Shown: positions 12,293 through 24,425, counted from the first letter of the stretch. The stretch: 64,000 nt of DNA from Halicephalobus mephisto (GCA_009193035.1 SWDT01000092.1:372001-436000), one strand, 5' to 3'. Numbers and translations: made by a program. Notes: generated by a model from the sequence alone, not told the origin.

Positions 12293-15179
12293 ATGTCTGC
12301 ATCGACATCGACTGCTTCTACTTCACATGATCAAGGAGGGGGTTCTAGTGGTACAATTGTCAGTTGTTTTCTTTGTTATCCATATATCAATTTAATTGGT
12401 AACTTGATTTTTCTAGGTAGATGTAAAAAAACACGATACTGCTGATCCATTTGTAGAATGTTCACAATGTCTAGAATCTGGAGACGGACTTTTACTGTAC
12501 ATGATGGCTTGTATGCATTCAGTTTGTGTGGAATGCCTTCGTAAGTACCTCTTTTGTGGGACTTTTATATAAATTACTCTTTAGGGAAGTCGCTAAACGA
12601 TCCTTATACTTGTTTCTGTGGGAAACCAACAGATAGATCATTGTTGATGCAGCTAAATAAAATCAGAAGGTCATTTGGACTTTGCCAAGGAAAAAGGAAA
12701 TGCAAGAACGAGCAAGTCCATCAATGTGAAACTTGTAGTTTGGCACTTTGTGAAGAATGCAAATTTAACCATGACGGCCATATTATTACTCCCATGACCA
12801 CTACATTTAAACCTTGTATAAAACACCCAAAGATTGTAGCGAAAGTCGTTTGTGGGTGTGGATCAGTAAGTAGCGTTTTATGGTATTTCCGTACTTTTGG
12901 TTTCTAGAGCTTATGTCATGCCTGTTCCACTGGAGCCAACCCTATGCATAGGTTTCATCAAAAACAAAGTCGATTAGACACGTCAAAAACGATAGAAACG
13001 ATGGAACAGATGCAGCAAGGTGCTATGACACTTCAAACAACAACCAAAAGGTCCTTCGACACTTTCAACGAAGAGAAGATCAAGATGCGTGAACATTTCA
13101 AGAAAATGAGGTTGGAAATGGCCAAAAAAGCTGTGGAAGTTGTCAATGCGGTAAATTTCCATATTGTTGTATATGAATGATTATAGAATGACTTTAGCTT
13201 CTTCGACGATTGAATGATTGCTCATTGGCGATGGAGGCCTTTGAGAAAAACTATTTGGACAACTTTGAGAAATGCGAAGCTGAATATAAGAGAAAACACA
13301 ATGCCATTAGTACGTTCAAAAGGCTAGCTCTGTATACGTCAGATAATTGTCCTATGACTGAGTTCCTGCCGTTCGTGAAGGAGTCATCAATCCAACTCTC
13401 CTCGGACATAGCTACGATTGCTGCTCAGATGACGGAATATACGGAGATGTTCAGAGCAGCTCCTGTTCTCATTTGGAGCGAAAGCGAAACTATAAATAGT
13501 CTTCAACAACAGATCAAGTTTTTCTTTAAGAATCAGACTGTTTTTCCTCCGAACAAGACTGATTCTTCTGTGAATATGATTAATGTGGATCCAGAGAAGA
13601 TTATGGCTGCCATTAATGCTGATAAAGTAGATCTCCTAAAGAAAAATTTCCATCCGTTGGGGCCTTTATTCGATAATGCTAGTTTCCAACCTGGAGGACT
13701 ACAGCCGAAGAACGCGTCGACTCCTCCGGCGAGTGTTTCTACTCCTCCTCGTCCTAGTTTTTCACTTAGAGGGAATCTTCCCGCGGTGTCCGTCCAGAAT
13801 AGACCACAGAATTCCCAAGGAGTTTTCATGTTCCCTCAAAGATCGACGACCTATGATCCTAGAAACTTTCTTGGAAGACCTATTCAATCTAACTTCAAAT
13901 CATCTGTGGTTCCGTTGACTTCAGCTACTGCGAGATCTATTCGTCCAGAAATGTACTCCAGGAAGACGACTCCAGCTCGAGCCGACCTACGTTTGCTGAA
14001 TCTCACAAGGACGAGCACTCCTTCTGCTAGTACTAGTATTTCCAGCATCTCTAATAACATAATCAATACTTCATTCTCGAGCTTGATGCAAAGACACCAA
14101 AGACCTTCTAACGGATCTAGAGTAATGCTCCCGAGCATGGGGAATACCATGAATAGTGCTACTAAGGCTCCTGCTGTTGCTAATGTACTTACGGCGAATC
14201 CAGATATGCAGAAACAACTCAACGATTTCTTAAGACAAAAACCTGGCCCACCTCCTTCTGCGGTTTCCAGGATCCCTGTTGTTATACCAAATCAGCACAA
14301 ACTTCAGGATGATTCTTACCAACCTCCTGCCAAGAAGATGCACATCAACTTTTCTGAGAAGGATCCCCCACTACCTCCGATTAAGTTGACGCTGAAGAGG
14401 AACACTCTGAGTTCTTCTATGGATGAGCCTCAGGATAAGAAAAACTCTCAGAAAGTGGATGATTGGGAAGACTACTGCTTTGTATGTAATCAAGGCTGTG
14501 ATGAGTATAGTGGAGAACTCGTCTGCTGTGAATCCTGTCCGAAAGTATACCATAACATTTGTCATATACCAAGGATAAGAGTGGATGTGAAAGATCTACC
14601 GGACGATTGGCGGTGTTCTCGCTGTCAAAACATCCCCCCACTCCAAGGGTTCAGTGATCAGTTTTCTCAACGCGAACAGCTTCTGTGTTCGAGGGTACTG
14701 CTCCGTTGTTATCAGAATGCCGATCACAGCGAGCCCTTCCATAACCCCATCCCGAGAACTGTCCCTAAGTATTACGAAATCGTCAAGAAGCCCATTTGCT
14801 TCAAAGAAATCGCTTTAAAGATCTCGGACCGAAAATACAGTAATATTTTGGAGTTTATTGAGGATATGAATCAAGTATTTATTAACTGTGTGACTTTTAA
14901 CAAGGTTGGTTACTTTTGTTTTCATTTGATGTTAATTTGTTTTGATTTCAGAAGGGTACCCCCGTGGAAGAATCGGGTCGTTATGTCTATAACCTCTACA
15001 TGACAGGGGTGAAAGACATAATCCCTGCCTATCATCCCAAAATCTGGTTCTACAACAGTTCCTACAAGCCTTCTTAATCGAGCATAATGGCCAATCAAAT
15101 GATCTCACTTCATATTGTTACTTTTGTTATGTTTACTCCTGTCTCAAAACATTTTTGTGACAAAGAAGAAAATTCTTAA
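12293..15179 (+). CDS. TIF1/TRIM-like RING, B-box, PHD and bromodomain protein
   Basis: Six exons: 12293-12358, 12417-12540, 12585-12865, 12908-13150, 13198-14904, 14952-15179 (882 residues as read). Order: a Ser/Thr-rich start; a RING-like finger (CSQC ... CMHSVCVEC ... CFC, about residues 35-78); two B-box-like zinc modules (CETC/CEEC, then CIKHP ... CHAC ... HRFH); a helical region rich in Glu, Lys, Met and Gln fitting the TRIM coiled coil (about 165-300); a long Ser/Pro-rich linker; a C4HC3 PHD finger (about 660-715, CFVCNQ ... CCESCPKVYH ... CSRC); and a bromodomain (about 735-840). This is the architecture of TIF1 chromatin co-regulators (TRIM24/28/33, fly Bonus), pointing to a nuclear histone-reading role. 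The tail after IIPAYHPKIWFYN is unlike known relatives, and its last 47 bp overlap the end of the convergent gene, so the final reading frame is the weakest part. Confidence 0.85.
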
Positions 15180-16139
15180 TTGATTTTAAAGATCGCCGGA
15201 AATCGGAACTTCTTTTGATTCCGGGTTGATCGACTTCCCAATCAAATGGAATTTTTAAAATTGCGTGGGGAATTCGTTGTCTGACGACGAGGAATCTGAG
15301 CCAATCTCTAGATTCTTCCAGCGAGTTGGTCGAGTGCATGACATCATTGAATCCGACTAAATGGAGCTGGAATGATCGGCCTCTGATGTCGAAACGGTCG
15401 TACTTCCGGATTGTTTCGATATAACAGATAGAGACAAGGGGGATTCTGATGTTCACCGGAGGCCAGGAGGACTTGATAGCTAAATGAGCAAATAAAACTT
15501 CGACAGTAGCATTGTAACAAGCTCTCGGCAATATATCTCCTCGATGTTTGTAATAAACAACCTGAAGAAATTAATATTGAAATTACAAGCAAAATACAAG
15601 TTTCCGGTGGGTTATTTGCGTATTGTGATTTTTTGAATGTTTGTCGAAACTTCCACATACGGAAATCAACCTTAGAGATCCGATAGAACAGTTCACATCT
15701 CATATAACTTTAATGCGGACGATTCTAGATTCATCTAAACAAAGTACAGTTCTGAAACGTTGATTACGAAATAATCCTTATGAATAATCAAAATTGTCAA
15801 ATAAACTATTTTAGTTTATAATAATTTCTAAAAATTCGTGTTGGAACAGTGTTTTAAAAAGTTCATATATAATATTTTATAATATGTGCCTGATTGCGAA
15901 ATGATATAAAATTTAAAAAATAATCCCCACCGAAGTCCAAACTACAATATCAACTACTTTTGGTTTTTTGGAAAATTCTAGAAATTCACGACGAGACAAT
16001 TTCCATTTTTATGATAATATGATTTTTAAAAATTTCCACTTACTTTTATTTTATATTTAGCATTTAGACCAGGTTTATTTCCTCCGAAATCCGGGAGAGA
16101 TCTCGGTCTCCTGAGCAGTCTGAATTCGTCGACGGACAT
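15133..16139 (-). CDS. Small protein of unknown function, PH/PTB-like fold possible
   Basis: Two exons: 16044-16139 and 15133-15561 (174 residues), joined in phase 0 by a GTAAGT/TTCAG intron of 482 bp that contains a copy of the dispersed HSE-like repeat. I do not recognise the family with certainty. The middle alternates beta-like segments (VEVLFAHLAI, VNIRIPLVSI, FDIRGRSFQLHLVGF) and ends in a helix-like SLEESRDWLRFLVV, a pattern seen in PH or PTB-type domains; this is inference only. No signal peptide or membrane segment is seen. The gene is convergent with the TIF1-like gene, and the two predicted coding ends overlap by 47 bp. Confidence 0.6.
15800..16010. repeat. HSE-like repeat with core motif (copy b, intronic)
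   Basis: In the intron of the small unknown gene. It includes ATTTCTAAAAATTCGTGTTGGAAC near 15825-15848 and ATTCTAGAAATTCACGACGAGACAA near 15975-16000, both variants of the family core GAAATTCGTGTCGAGACA, in plus orientation. Confidence 0.6.
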
Positions 16140-16545
16140 CGTTGAAATAAAATTAAGAAAATAATTTTCTCAATATATAGGGGAATTAAAAAACAATAAA
16201 CATTTTCATTAAATTTAATCCAAAATCAAAACTCGTCTACGTGTGAAGGACAATTTTTGCATTTAGTTTATCGGAAAGTCGACCACTCGAAAACTTGAAC
16301 AAAAATTATTGGTGTACAAATTGATGAAGGACAGCGGAATGAACAAGAAGCTTTCAGCTAAGCGGGGAAGCAGTGTACAGCAAGTATTTCATCAAGGTTG
16401 CGCGATTTTGTTGTCCAACCCCTCTGGGACACAATGGGAAGTAGTTTCCTCTTGTTTCAATCTCCTTTCTGTTTTTCAAAGCCTGACCATTGTTGACTCT
16501 GAAGTCGATTAATGGACACATGCGACCGAAGTCGTGGATGATCCG
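16140..16545. other. Intergenic spacer
   Basis: Spacer between the start of the small unknown gene and the end of the Clc-like gene, both on the minus strand. An open frame at 16309-16512 (+) has no supporting features. I see nothing else. Confidence 0.4.
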
Positions 16546-18333
16546 CTAGAAGAAAAGCATCTTGTTTGGTGTGCTTGGTGGGAACAGGAAAGGTTGCTGA
16601 AAATGGAATCATTTGGATTTCACCTACTGGATAAGATCTAATTCAAACGAATAACACTGACAGTAACCATTTGTTTGATATGTTGGCAATCTGGTTCTGT
16701 CCCAGGGTAGTAGATCTGTTGTCGACTTGTGTGACTTCTGAGAGAGGCATCAATCGAAGCACTTCTGCAATTCAATAATTACTAATTAAATTATATATTC
16801 AAGGTAGTAAAAATAATTTTTCCTGGGAAATTGTCTTAATACAGATTTTTAGAATTTTGTAGAAATTTCAGGATTTAAGAGCTTAGATCGTTTTATAAGT
16901 TCCTAGTGGATTCTGAAAAGTTCTAGAGGCTTTCATAAGATTCTCAAAGGTTTTATGTTCTTCCATTTGAATTCTGAAAGCCCCCAGAAACGTCTATAAT
17001 ATGCTTAGAAAATTGAAAATCTTTCTATTCTGGAAAATCCTAGAAGTCTTTGCAAGATTTCGAAAATCCCCAGAAGTTTCCATAAGATTCTAGAATCTCC
17101 TATTAACTTCTAGTTTTGAGATAAAACTACCTCGAAGCTTTCTGCAAGCAGTGGATCCTCGAATGATCGTAATACCTGTCTGGTAATTCTTCATTCTCTG
17201 GTCTGACGTTTTTCATAATTGTGTGGATCCTGTAGCGATTGTACGTTCTTTCGTCTCTCTTGGACATGTAGACCAAAACAGACATGAATGCTGCGGCTTC
17301 GGTGCAGAGAAAACTGACCTAGAATTTTAATGATTTTGGAAATTTTATTATTTCTCCAAACCTTGAGCATTATGAAGGAATACCCATAAGAATAATAAAA
17401 CAATGGATCATCCATCTCTGTTGCTGGATATATCTTGTTTCCTACTTCTTTTGAGACAGCTGACATGTAGACAATGACACAGGAGAAATCGGCTATCCCT
17501 AAAAGGTTTATTACCAGTGCCGAAGTCTATAAAGCGGTCGACATCAAAATCAAAGTCAAACTGAATTTTGCAAAGCAATGGGGTAGGCAGATCGATCTGA
17601 ATTTTCCAAGCGAACTGCAGATCTTTCTTTGATTTCGAAATCTTCATAAATGTAAATCCGAACGATCTACTTGGATGTTGGGAGTAAGCTGCAGATTTGA
17701 TTTTGATTTTGACTTTGATTTCGAATTCGGTACAGATAATAAAAAATCTCAAAGAAATTACCAGCCATAATGTGGGCCACAGCGGTGAAACAGAGAGATG
17801 TGAAGGGTTTTTCTCTCGTACAGACGAAGAGCATGGAGATCAAGCCACAGGCATCCAGAATCAAACCAGCTAGGAGGAATATCAGGGCTTTCCTCACGGA
17901 GACTTCGATGGAGCTCGTGACATCTGCCGGTTCTTCTGTAGAAAAGAAATCGATGGTAGTACAATGGAAGGAGGTCGAAGCTGAAAGGAATTAACTTATT
18001 TCCGAATCTTATCTAATCTATCCCACGATCAAGCCAGCAGAAGATCCAAGGACCTAATGTAGCGTTCTTGAAGTAAATCGGCTTTATACTGTGGTCATCA
18101 TACGTCGCTGACCCATTTGGAGGAACATAAAACTGGAGAACTTCATACGTATACAGCCAATGGTTCGTCGTTGAAGCTGTAAAAAATTAATTTGCTTCTA
18201 AATTATTACATTTCTTACTTATAAAATTTGCCAAACATGCGAGAATCGAGAAGCAAAGGCCGATGTAGATGAATCTCCACCGATTTTTGTGACCGATCTT
18301 TGTCAGATGATGTTCCAAAGCAGGTAAAACCAT
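16546..18333 (-). CDS. Clc-like (claudin-like) four-pass membrane protein
   Basis: Exons read as 18219-18333, 18027-18176, 17762-17980, 17362-17526, 17176-17318, 16668-16764, 16546-16596 (about 313 residues). Four hydrophobic segments: FIYIGLCFSILACLANFI; ALIFLLAGLILDACGLISML; a third split by an intron (AVAHIMAG ... TSALVINLLGIADF); and VSFLCTEAAAFMSVLVYM. Between the first two is an extracellular loop ending in a W...C and containing NGS and NAT sites. This matches the nematode Clc-like/claudin superfamily, to which C. elegans NSY-4-type junction and channel regulators belong. Odd points: the second donor is weak (GTGGGA), and the splice from 17762 to 17526 does not preserve frame (one base too many), so either a splice site is wrong, the sequence has an indel, or the gene is damaged. 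The last two exons are less certain. Confidence 0.65.
16805..17125. repeat. HSE-like repeat tract (copy c, intronic)
   Basis: Inside the 411 bp intron of the Clc-like gene. Many units such as AAGTTCTAGAGG, GATTCTGAAAG, CCTAGAAGTC and GATTCTAGAATC. A worn core in reverse orientation (AAATTGTCTTAATACAGATTT) begins near 16831. Confidence 0.6.
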
Positions 18334-19616
18334 TTTTTCCTTTAATTAGTTTGGTAATTTCATTCAGTCATTGTCTGAAAAATCTTCAATGAGTTTTCGG
18401 GTTCAGTACGATCCGCCCATTTTAATGAAAGTCGCGCATGGACTGATGGATACCATGCAATCCATCTCCTCAGTCTGAATTCTGGGGCGATGGCAGTAGG
18501 TGTGTACAGACAAAATTCTCAATGATTTTTCCAACTAGTAGGGCTGTACTGGCTTGCGGTGATTGAAATCTAAAAAACGGAGCGAGAGACCAGACCTGGT
18601 CAAGAGCCGCGTCTTCCTCAGTTACCGCCCAATTTTTGGTCTTTTACAAAATATAAATATAAAAATTATTCGCGAATATTTTAAAATATATTAATATTTT
18701 TTCAAGTAAGCTTTTTTATTTTATTCTGGACAAATTTGATTTTCAAACGAGTTATCGACTTTTTGCTTCCCTTTTTATTTTTTCACTTATTCAAATGCCT
18801 TCCGTCTTCTCGTCAAACTCAAGAGGGAAAATTTTTTCCGTTAAATAACTTTAAAACACTGATTATCCAGGAAAAACCCATCGTACTATTACAAAAAACG
18901 GAAATAAGCGTTGTTGAAGTTGTCTCGACACGAATTTCCTTAACAAGATAAAATTTAAAGCTCTGGAAATTTTTTATTGGATTCTGAAGTTATAAAATTC
19001 CAAGGAACTTCAGAATACTTTAATCTTCCATTGGATTCTGAAAAGTTCTATGAAATTTCCTAAATGCTAAGACTTCAAGAGTTCCTACGATATTTTCGAA
19101 GGTTTCAGAATCCTCTTCTGGATTCTTATAAAATCCCAAACTTTCAGGATATTCCAGAAGATTCCGAAACCTTTTAAACCTTCAATTGTTTGAAGACTCC
19201 CTACCAACTTCAGATTCCTCAAAATTCTACTACCAGGAAATATTGTATTCGTCTTTTTTAGAAGATCGATATCAAGGAACACTTAAAATTTTCTGGTTGT
19301 TCAATTGAAAAAGAATTAATTAGCAACTGAAAGTAAGACGAGGGCATTTGTCTACGTTCAATGAGGAAGTGTGAATGATCACCCGCCCTCCCCCTACAGA
19401 GAAGCATCAGTCATTTCTGTTTCCATTTCCCCACCAGTTCAGTCGGTCTCACTTTTGACAATCAAGGTTTCTACTTGATTATTCAGGTTTATTTCCGAAA
19501 ACTACTTATTCAAAAAAGAAGTATTGGAACAAGGCCTGGAGACGGGGCAAGCTGTGATATTGGCCTAGTTTGCGACCGCATCCGGGCTTTTTTCCTCTGC
19601 TTCGAGTGTTGCCATC
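18334..19616. other. Intergenic region
   Basis: Upstream of the Clc-like gene and downstream of the phospholipase gene. It contains repeat copy d. I found no credible coding exon; the frame at 18736-18951 overlaps the repeat and has no homology I know. Confidence 0.4.
18915..19290. repeat. HSE-like repeat with core motif (copy d)
   Basis: Begins with the core in reverse orientation (TTGTCTCGACACGAATTTCC, about 18920-18939), followed by some 350 bp of degenerate TTCCAAGGAACTTCAGAA, GATTCTGAAAAGTTC and similar units. Confidence 0.65.
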
Positions 19617-20999
19617 TTATTTCCGTGGTGCTGTCATGTATTTGGTGCAATCTTGACTGTTCTTCACAGTTCTGATGAATGGACATTGCTGGAAATGGAA
19701 TGATTGTCTTACTATTGATCGGTTATCGATTAACTTACAGGGTCCGGGCATTTGAGCGGGAGATCGGGCGCACTGAGGTTACCCTGGACGGTTTTCGCGC
19801 CAACAGGTTCTAACATGTTCCTCCAGACCCATGAAGCCACGACGGCATGTCCACTCTGGGAGAAGTGGAAGCAATCAGGACAGAAGAAGAGAATATCTAC
19901 TTTTCCATCCTTAAAGTAAAAAATAAATCTTTGGAAATAACAATAATCTTACTTTCATTGGAGGAGTAGTGATGTTATTGAAGAACGGCTGAGTGACAAA
20001 AGTAAAGTCGTCTGCTTCGAAGATTCCACTAGTTTCAATGTCCTTCTCGGCTTGTTGCAGGTTGACACAGACTTCGGAGATTTGACTATTGGTAAAGTTA
20101 GTGTCGGATTCACAGTGACATTCGTCGACATGAAGAGCTTGACAGAAGAATTCGTTTCTGTCGATACTTCTGACCATTTCGAGATGGAGCATGGTCACAA
20201 GGTTAACAATGACACGGGGGACGTTATTCTTGATGATCTGAACGGCTTGAGTGATGTTTTCCCTGAATTTCTCAGGGGTGTTATTTGCAGGGTCCTTACA
20301 GTATCCACAAACATCATTTCCTCCAATGAAGATGTTCAAGAGCTTCCAGTCGTTTTGCATGTCGATTTCTGGATGACTTTGGAGTTTCTGAACAAGGTCA
20401 TTAGCTTGTCCTGGGAGATCAACGGCTTTCGCCCCAGGCACTCCGCTGTTCAAGTAGGCAACTTGCCAGACATCTGCAGCTCCAATTCCAATCGATTGAC
20501 CGAAAAGGGAAGGATTGAATTCTCGGAGGATATCTACAAGTGATTTTTAGATTAGACTGAAACAAAGAAAACTACTTGGAATCGTGATGTGCTCATTGAG
20601 GCTCTTATCTCCACCAGCAAGGAAGGCAAGACCTCTGTACTGGAGAATAATCATCAGAGGATCCTGGGCACCTGCTCCGTTAGCTGCCTGAAGACGACTT
20701 TAGATGTAGAAAACTGGAAAGACTTACTGTAAGGGAATCACCGAGGGCCATGACTAACTTGATATCCGCTGGTCTGACGGAGTTGACATTGGTCGGAATA
20801 GTGGAACTTGCAGACATCAAAACAGGATCGCATGTGATATTAGCTCCGATGTCTCCAATAGGGTCACCCCATTTCCTCGCGGCAGTCTTCAAGGACTTCA
20901 GAGGGATCCCACCGAAGGCCAAGCCAACAAGTAAGGAGAGGATGATCGCTGTAAAATTAAAATAAAAACGAAAGAACCTTTAATCTTACCTTTTCTCAT
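19617..20999 (-). CDS. Secreted GDSL phospholipase B-like esterase
   Basis: Six exons: 20990-20999, 20728-20948, 20576-20687, 19953-20533, 19739-19909, 19617-19688 (388 residues), all junctions in frame. The ten-base first exon gives MRK, and the next supplies the rest of a signal peptide (IILSLLVGLAFGG). SGNH/GDSL hydrolase signatures are in order: block I MALGDSLT (catalytic Ser), NSGVPGAKA, block III FIGGNDVC, and block V CPDCFHFSQSGH with the Asp-x-x-His pair. This fits the metazoan phospholipase B-like family that cleaves acyl chains from phospholipids, most likely in the gut lumen or other secretions. Two cysteine-containing segments near the C-terminus suggest disulphides. A CTGATAAG GATA-factor site lies 60 bp upstream of the ATG. 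Confidence 0.9.
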
Positions 21000-21041
21000 T
21001 GTCAGTGAAAACAGAAAATAAGACAATGCGGAAAAACTCTG

Positions 21042-21066
21042 TATTTAAGAACTTCCAGCTGATAAG
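21042..21066 (-). promoter_or_regulatory. Candidate promoter: GATA site and TATA-like element
   Basis: On the minus strand, about 43-67 bp upstream of the phospholipase ATG, CTTATCAG/CTGATAAG (21059-21066) matches the extended site of intestinal GATA factors (ELT-2 type) in nematodes, next to a TTAAATA stretch (21042-21048). A gut promoter for a secreted lipase is inference. Confidence 0.4.
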
Positions 21067-21529
21067 GGAACGACATCAGCACAGCCGAGGTTGGAGAAAC
21101 ACACGCTCATCCTGAATCCGCTTTCTTCATGTATAAAACTAGAAATGAACAATAAAGGAGGTATTATTATCACGGACGTGGATGTGGTCTGTGCTTTCTT
21201 CCAGAAATTGATAACCGGAGTATTTTTCTGCAAGAAATGCATCTAAAAGTAAATGATTTCTTATACGTTCTGAAATTTGTAGGATTCATGGATGAAATAA
21301 GGACTAGTATAATTGTTTAATATATCAACAGTAATATAAGAAAGACAACGCAACTGATATTGGATTCCAATCGACAGTAAATCAACTGATCAACACAGAA
21401 TTTTTCGCTACGAGACCACGTGGATGTGAGTGTGTTTTGACCGGAAAAACACTCAAACATTTTTCAACTACTTTACTATTGTAAAAACAGAAATGCTTTA
21501 ACAAATATTTTCTGAATTCCTTTTTTAAA

Positions 21530-22200
21530 TATTAGTGTTGAAAATTTTAGATCTTTAAATTTAATTCTAGAAGCTTCTGTAGAATTCTTGAAGTTTCCAG
21601 AGTTCAGAAATCTGAAATATCCCAAAAATATCCGAAGGCTCTGGAATATTCTAAATTTTCTAAAAATATTTTGAAAAATCCAGAATATCTCACTGAATTT
21701 TAGAAAAACTCAGTTCTTATGAAAACAGATTAAAAACTTTCTGAAATTGTCTCTACACGAATTTCTCATAGCTCTTTTAAAAATTCCAGCACTTAAAAAT
21801 CTATGTTTTATAAACTTTCTACTGAATTTTGAAATGTTTTTAAAATGTCTTTGGGATTCTAGAAAAATCTAAAGGTTTTGGCAAGATTCTTGAGTGATTC
21901 AGAACCTTCTATCCGATTTTGGACGACTTTAGAAGCTTTCATGGAATTTTAGCTTGGGAAATGCAAAAGGAAAAGTCGATTTCGTTACGAAACTTCCTCA
22001 ATACGGATTTTCAGAAAGCCCCAGAACCCTCGACTCTTTAATGTTCATTTCAGATTCCCATTAGATTCCGCAATGTTTTGAAAATTTCACTGAGCTTATG
22101 ACATGGTCTGGAATCTTCAATGACATTCTTGAAGGATTCAGGACTTTCTGTTAGTTTTTGAACGACTTTGGAGACTTCCACGGAACTCTAATTTCGTAGT
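21530..22200. repeat. HSE-like repeat with core motif (copy e)
   Basis: One of the longer tracts. Dozens of imperfect TTCTAGAA / GAATTTTAGAAA / TTCTGAAA units, with the core in reverse orientation at 21748-21768 (TTGTCTCTACACGAATTTCTC) and a weaker second one near 21995-22015 (CTTCCTCAATACGGATTTTC). The repetition within the tract suggests local duplication. Confidence 0.65.
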
Positions 22201-22730
22201 AAGAAAGTTTAAATCACGAACTCTCTTGGGTTGTAGTCGGTCTTCTCTTGGCCACTTTGGACTTACTCCACTTACTCTCAGATCCAAGTGAGCTCGTTAT
22301 GGTCGTCAGAGAATTCGCTGTGGGAATTTAGCGACAAATACCATGAGAATTTTTCACTTTTTGAGACTCAGAGTCATCAACTGCAAATGCGTGCATTCAT
22401 AAATTGCAGCTTTAAGTAAGCAATTGACGTATGTTGAAGATTGAGGACTTCAACTCACGAATGGAAGTTGTCATAGTGTCTGTTTCCCTGGCTTCACCGA
22501 TTACATCCAAGAAAATGGCCTGATAAGTCTTTTTTGTTGCTTGCCAAGTGTCTACTTTGCCGGCACTTCTCAATACCTCTAATATTCGGCTTAGTGTGAC
22601 ACAGTTCTAAGTTGTTATCCCATAATTAGCGCTGCTTCAGAAATGGTCGCAATGGTAAACGTGTTTATCCACCCACACATTGAGTAAAACATATACTACA
22701 TGTACTCGTTCCCGGAAGACTACCCCATCC

Positions 22731-24020
22731 ATGAGTAGTTCTTTCCAGTCCGCCGTTATTCTGGCTCGTCATTCTACTGATGTCACTGGAATTAATCGCT
22801 ATAAACACTTCCACAGGTCCGTATTTCTCTTTTCTAATTAAAAATGGAAAATCCTCTTTTAATTCTTATTTTTCAGACCGATGCAGCTTCCATTGAATTT
22901 TTTGGTTACTCCTAATGTCAGCAATAATATCGACGATAAAAAACTGCCTCCGACCACTTTCATACTGCCAAAAATATCATCTTCTCCGGCCAGGTTGGAC
23001 ATTAATAACGCTTATTCGTTCATGGGCTGTTACAGAAACGACCCCAAGACCCTATTCCCTAAGGCTAAACGGGAAATAACGGCCTTCAGATCACCTAAAA
23101 ATGGCAAAAAAGGACTCAACAACGATTTCAAGGTTCTTCCTCCAATCAATAAGCCAACAGAGTCAATTAACTCTCACAGTAAGTAGTTTAAAAATATACT
23201 TTTCATGTTCTATGCTATTTTAGGCTCTAGCAGCACGTTTTTCACCCAATCAGCACCAAATAGATTATTTTCGTCTGATGTGAAAACATGTTTGTTGAAA
23301 AATTTAACTTTTATAATTACTGCTTTTCAGATCAACTGCCAAAACTTGTTCGTTCTTATTCCTTCGATCAACTTCAAAAACCAAAGAAAAACTACCAAAA
23401 ACCGACTAAAAGTTCTGCTTTGAAAGCTGCCTCGACGGCAACGAGATTTGTTTCTTCTACTTTGTCGAAAAAAAGAAAAATAATCAATGTCAGGGATTTC
23501 GGGATACAAACTGACGTAAGGGAAATTAATTTTAAAAAAGCAATTATTAATTTTAGGATGTGAATATTTTCACAAAAGCTCCATCAAATGATTCATCGAC
23601 TTTGACGGAGTTCTCCGGTCAAGAAACAACCCAAAAAGCCACTCAAACAGAAAGAGTACTGTATGTCGACACTTTTCTACCAAGGAAATCCATAGACATG
23701 TGTTCGCCTCAGGAGGTGGATTTTGATTAAACTAAATTAACTGTAAATTTATTTAGATAGAAGAACAATCAGAATTATTTGAAATAATCTACCAAGCTCT
23801 CGATGAAACAATCGACAAAAATTCCAGAATCCGAACAAACAAAATGATTGCTTCGACAGCGAAATTACAAGCTGAAATTTGGAGAGATGCGAAAGCTTTC
23901 GTAACAGATGTACTTCTTCCTTCAAGTATTAATTTAGCCAAAGAATCTCAAACAATTTCTCAACTAAACAGACAACCTCCTCTTCAAAGAATAATTCAAA
24001 ATTGGGATCAAAAATTTTAA
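22731..24020 (+). CDS. Unknown protein with two dynein light chain (LC8) binding motifs
   Basis: Six exons: 22731-22816, 22877-23178, 23224-23289, 23331-23515, 23557-23715, 23757-24020 (353 residues); phases agree throughout. The third donor (ACAT|GTTTGT) and the fifth (GAG|GTGGAT) are weak. The protein is polar and largely disordered in the first two thirds (many Pro, Lys, Asn, Ser), without signal peptide or membrane span. Two LC8-type motifs stand out: FGIQTD at residues 208-213 and KATQT at 240-244; both match established DLC-1/DYNLL binding consensus forms. The C-terminal 90 residues look helical, with hydrophobic heptads (ELFEIIYQAL, AKLQAEIWRDAKAFV). I do not recognise the family. A role as a partner dimerised by LC8 is inference. 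AATAAA is at 24053-24058. Confidence 0.75.
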
Positions 24021-24425
24021 AATTATAATTTTCTTTGATTTTATTCTACAAAAATAAAAAAGTCAAAATTTCAATCCTGGGAATTTCCTTTTGTCTATGG
24101 AATAATATTCATCCGTTGAGGAACAAATGAAAGCTACTACAATCGAAGCACCAGTTCTGCGTCATTTCCAAACTGTTTCTTCAGAATTCAAGTCAACTTT
24201 AATTGAAAAAAACAACCCGAAAAAACATAACGATAAAAAACAAGAATCGAGCCTCCGAAGAAGCCGTGAGGCTACTAATGGAGTCTGACAATCAATGATA
24301 AGGTCTTGCCGGAATCAGACATTTGCAATTGAGATGACTAGAACAAATTATATTCTATTCAAAAAAATCAAAAAGCGCAATCGAGCTGACAAAAATGTGA
24401 ACCGTTGTAAGTGAAAGACGGAAAA
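24021..24425. other. Convergent intergenic spacer
   Basis: Between the 3' ends of the LC8-motif gene (+) and kin-20 (-). It holds the poly(A) signal of the former; nothing else recognised. Confidence 0.5.

Larger units (their letters stand above)
21000..22730. other. Intergenic region between divergent genes
   Basis: Upstream region shared by the phospholipase gene (-) and the LC8-motif gene (+). Its middle is occupied by repeat copy e. No coding exon seen. Confidence 0.45.
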
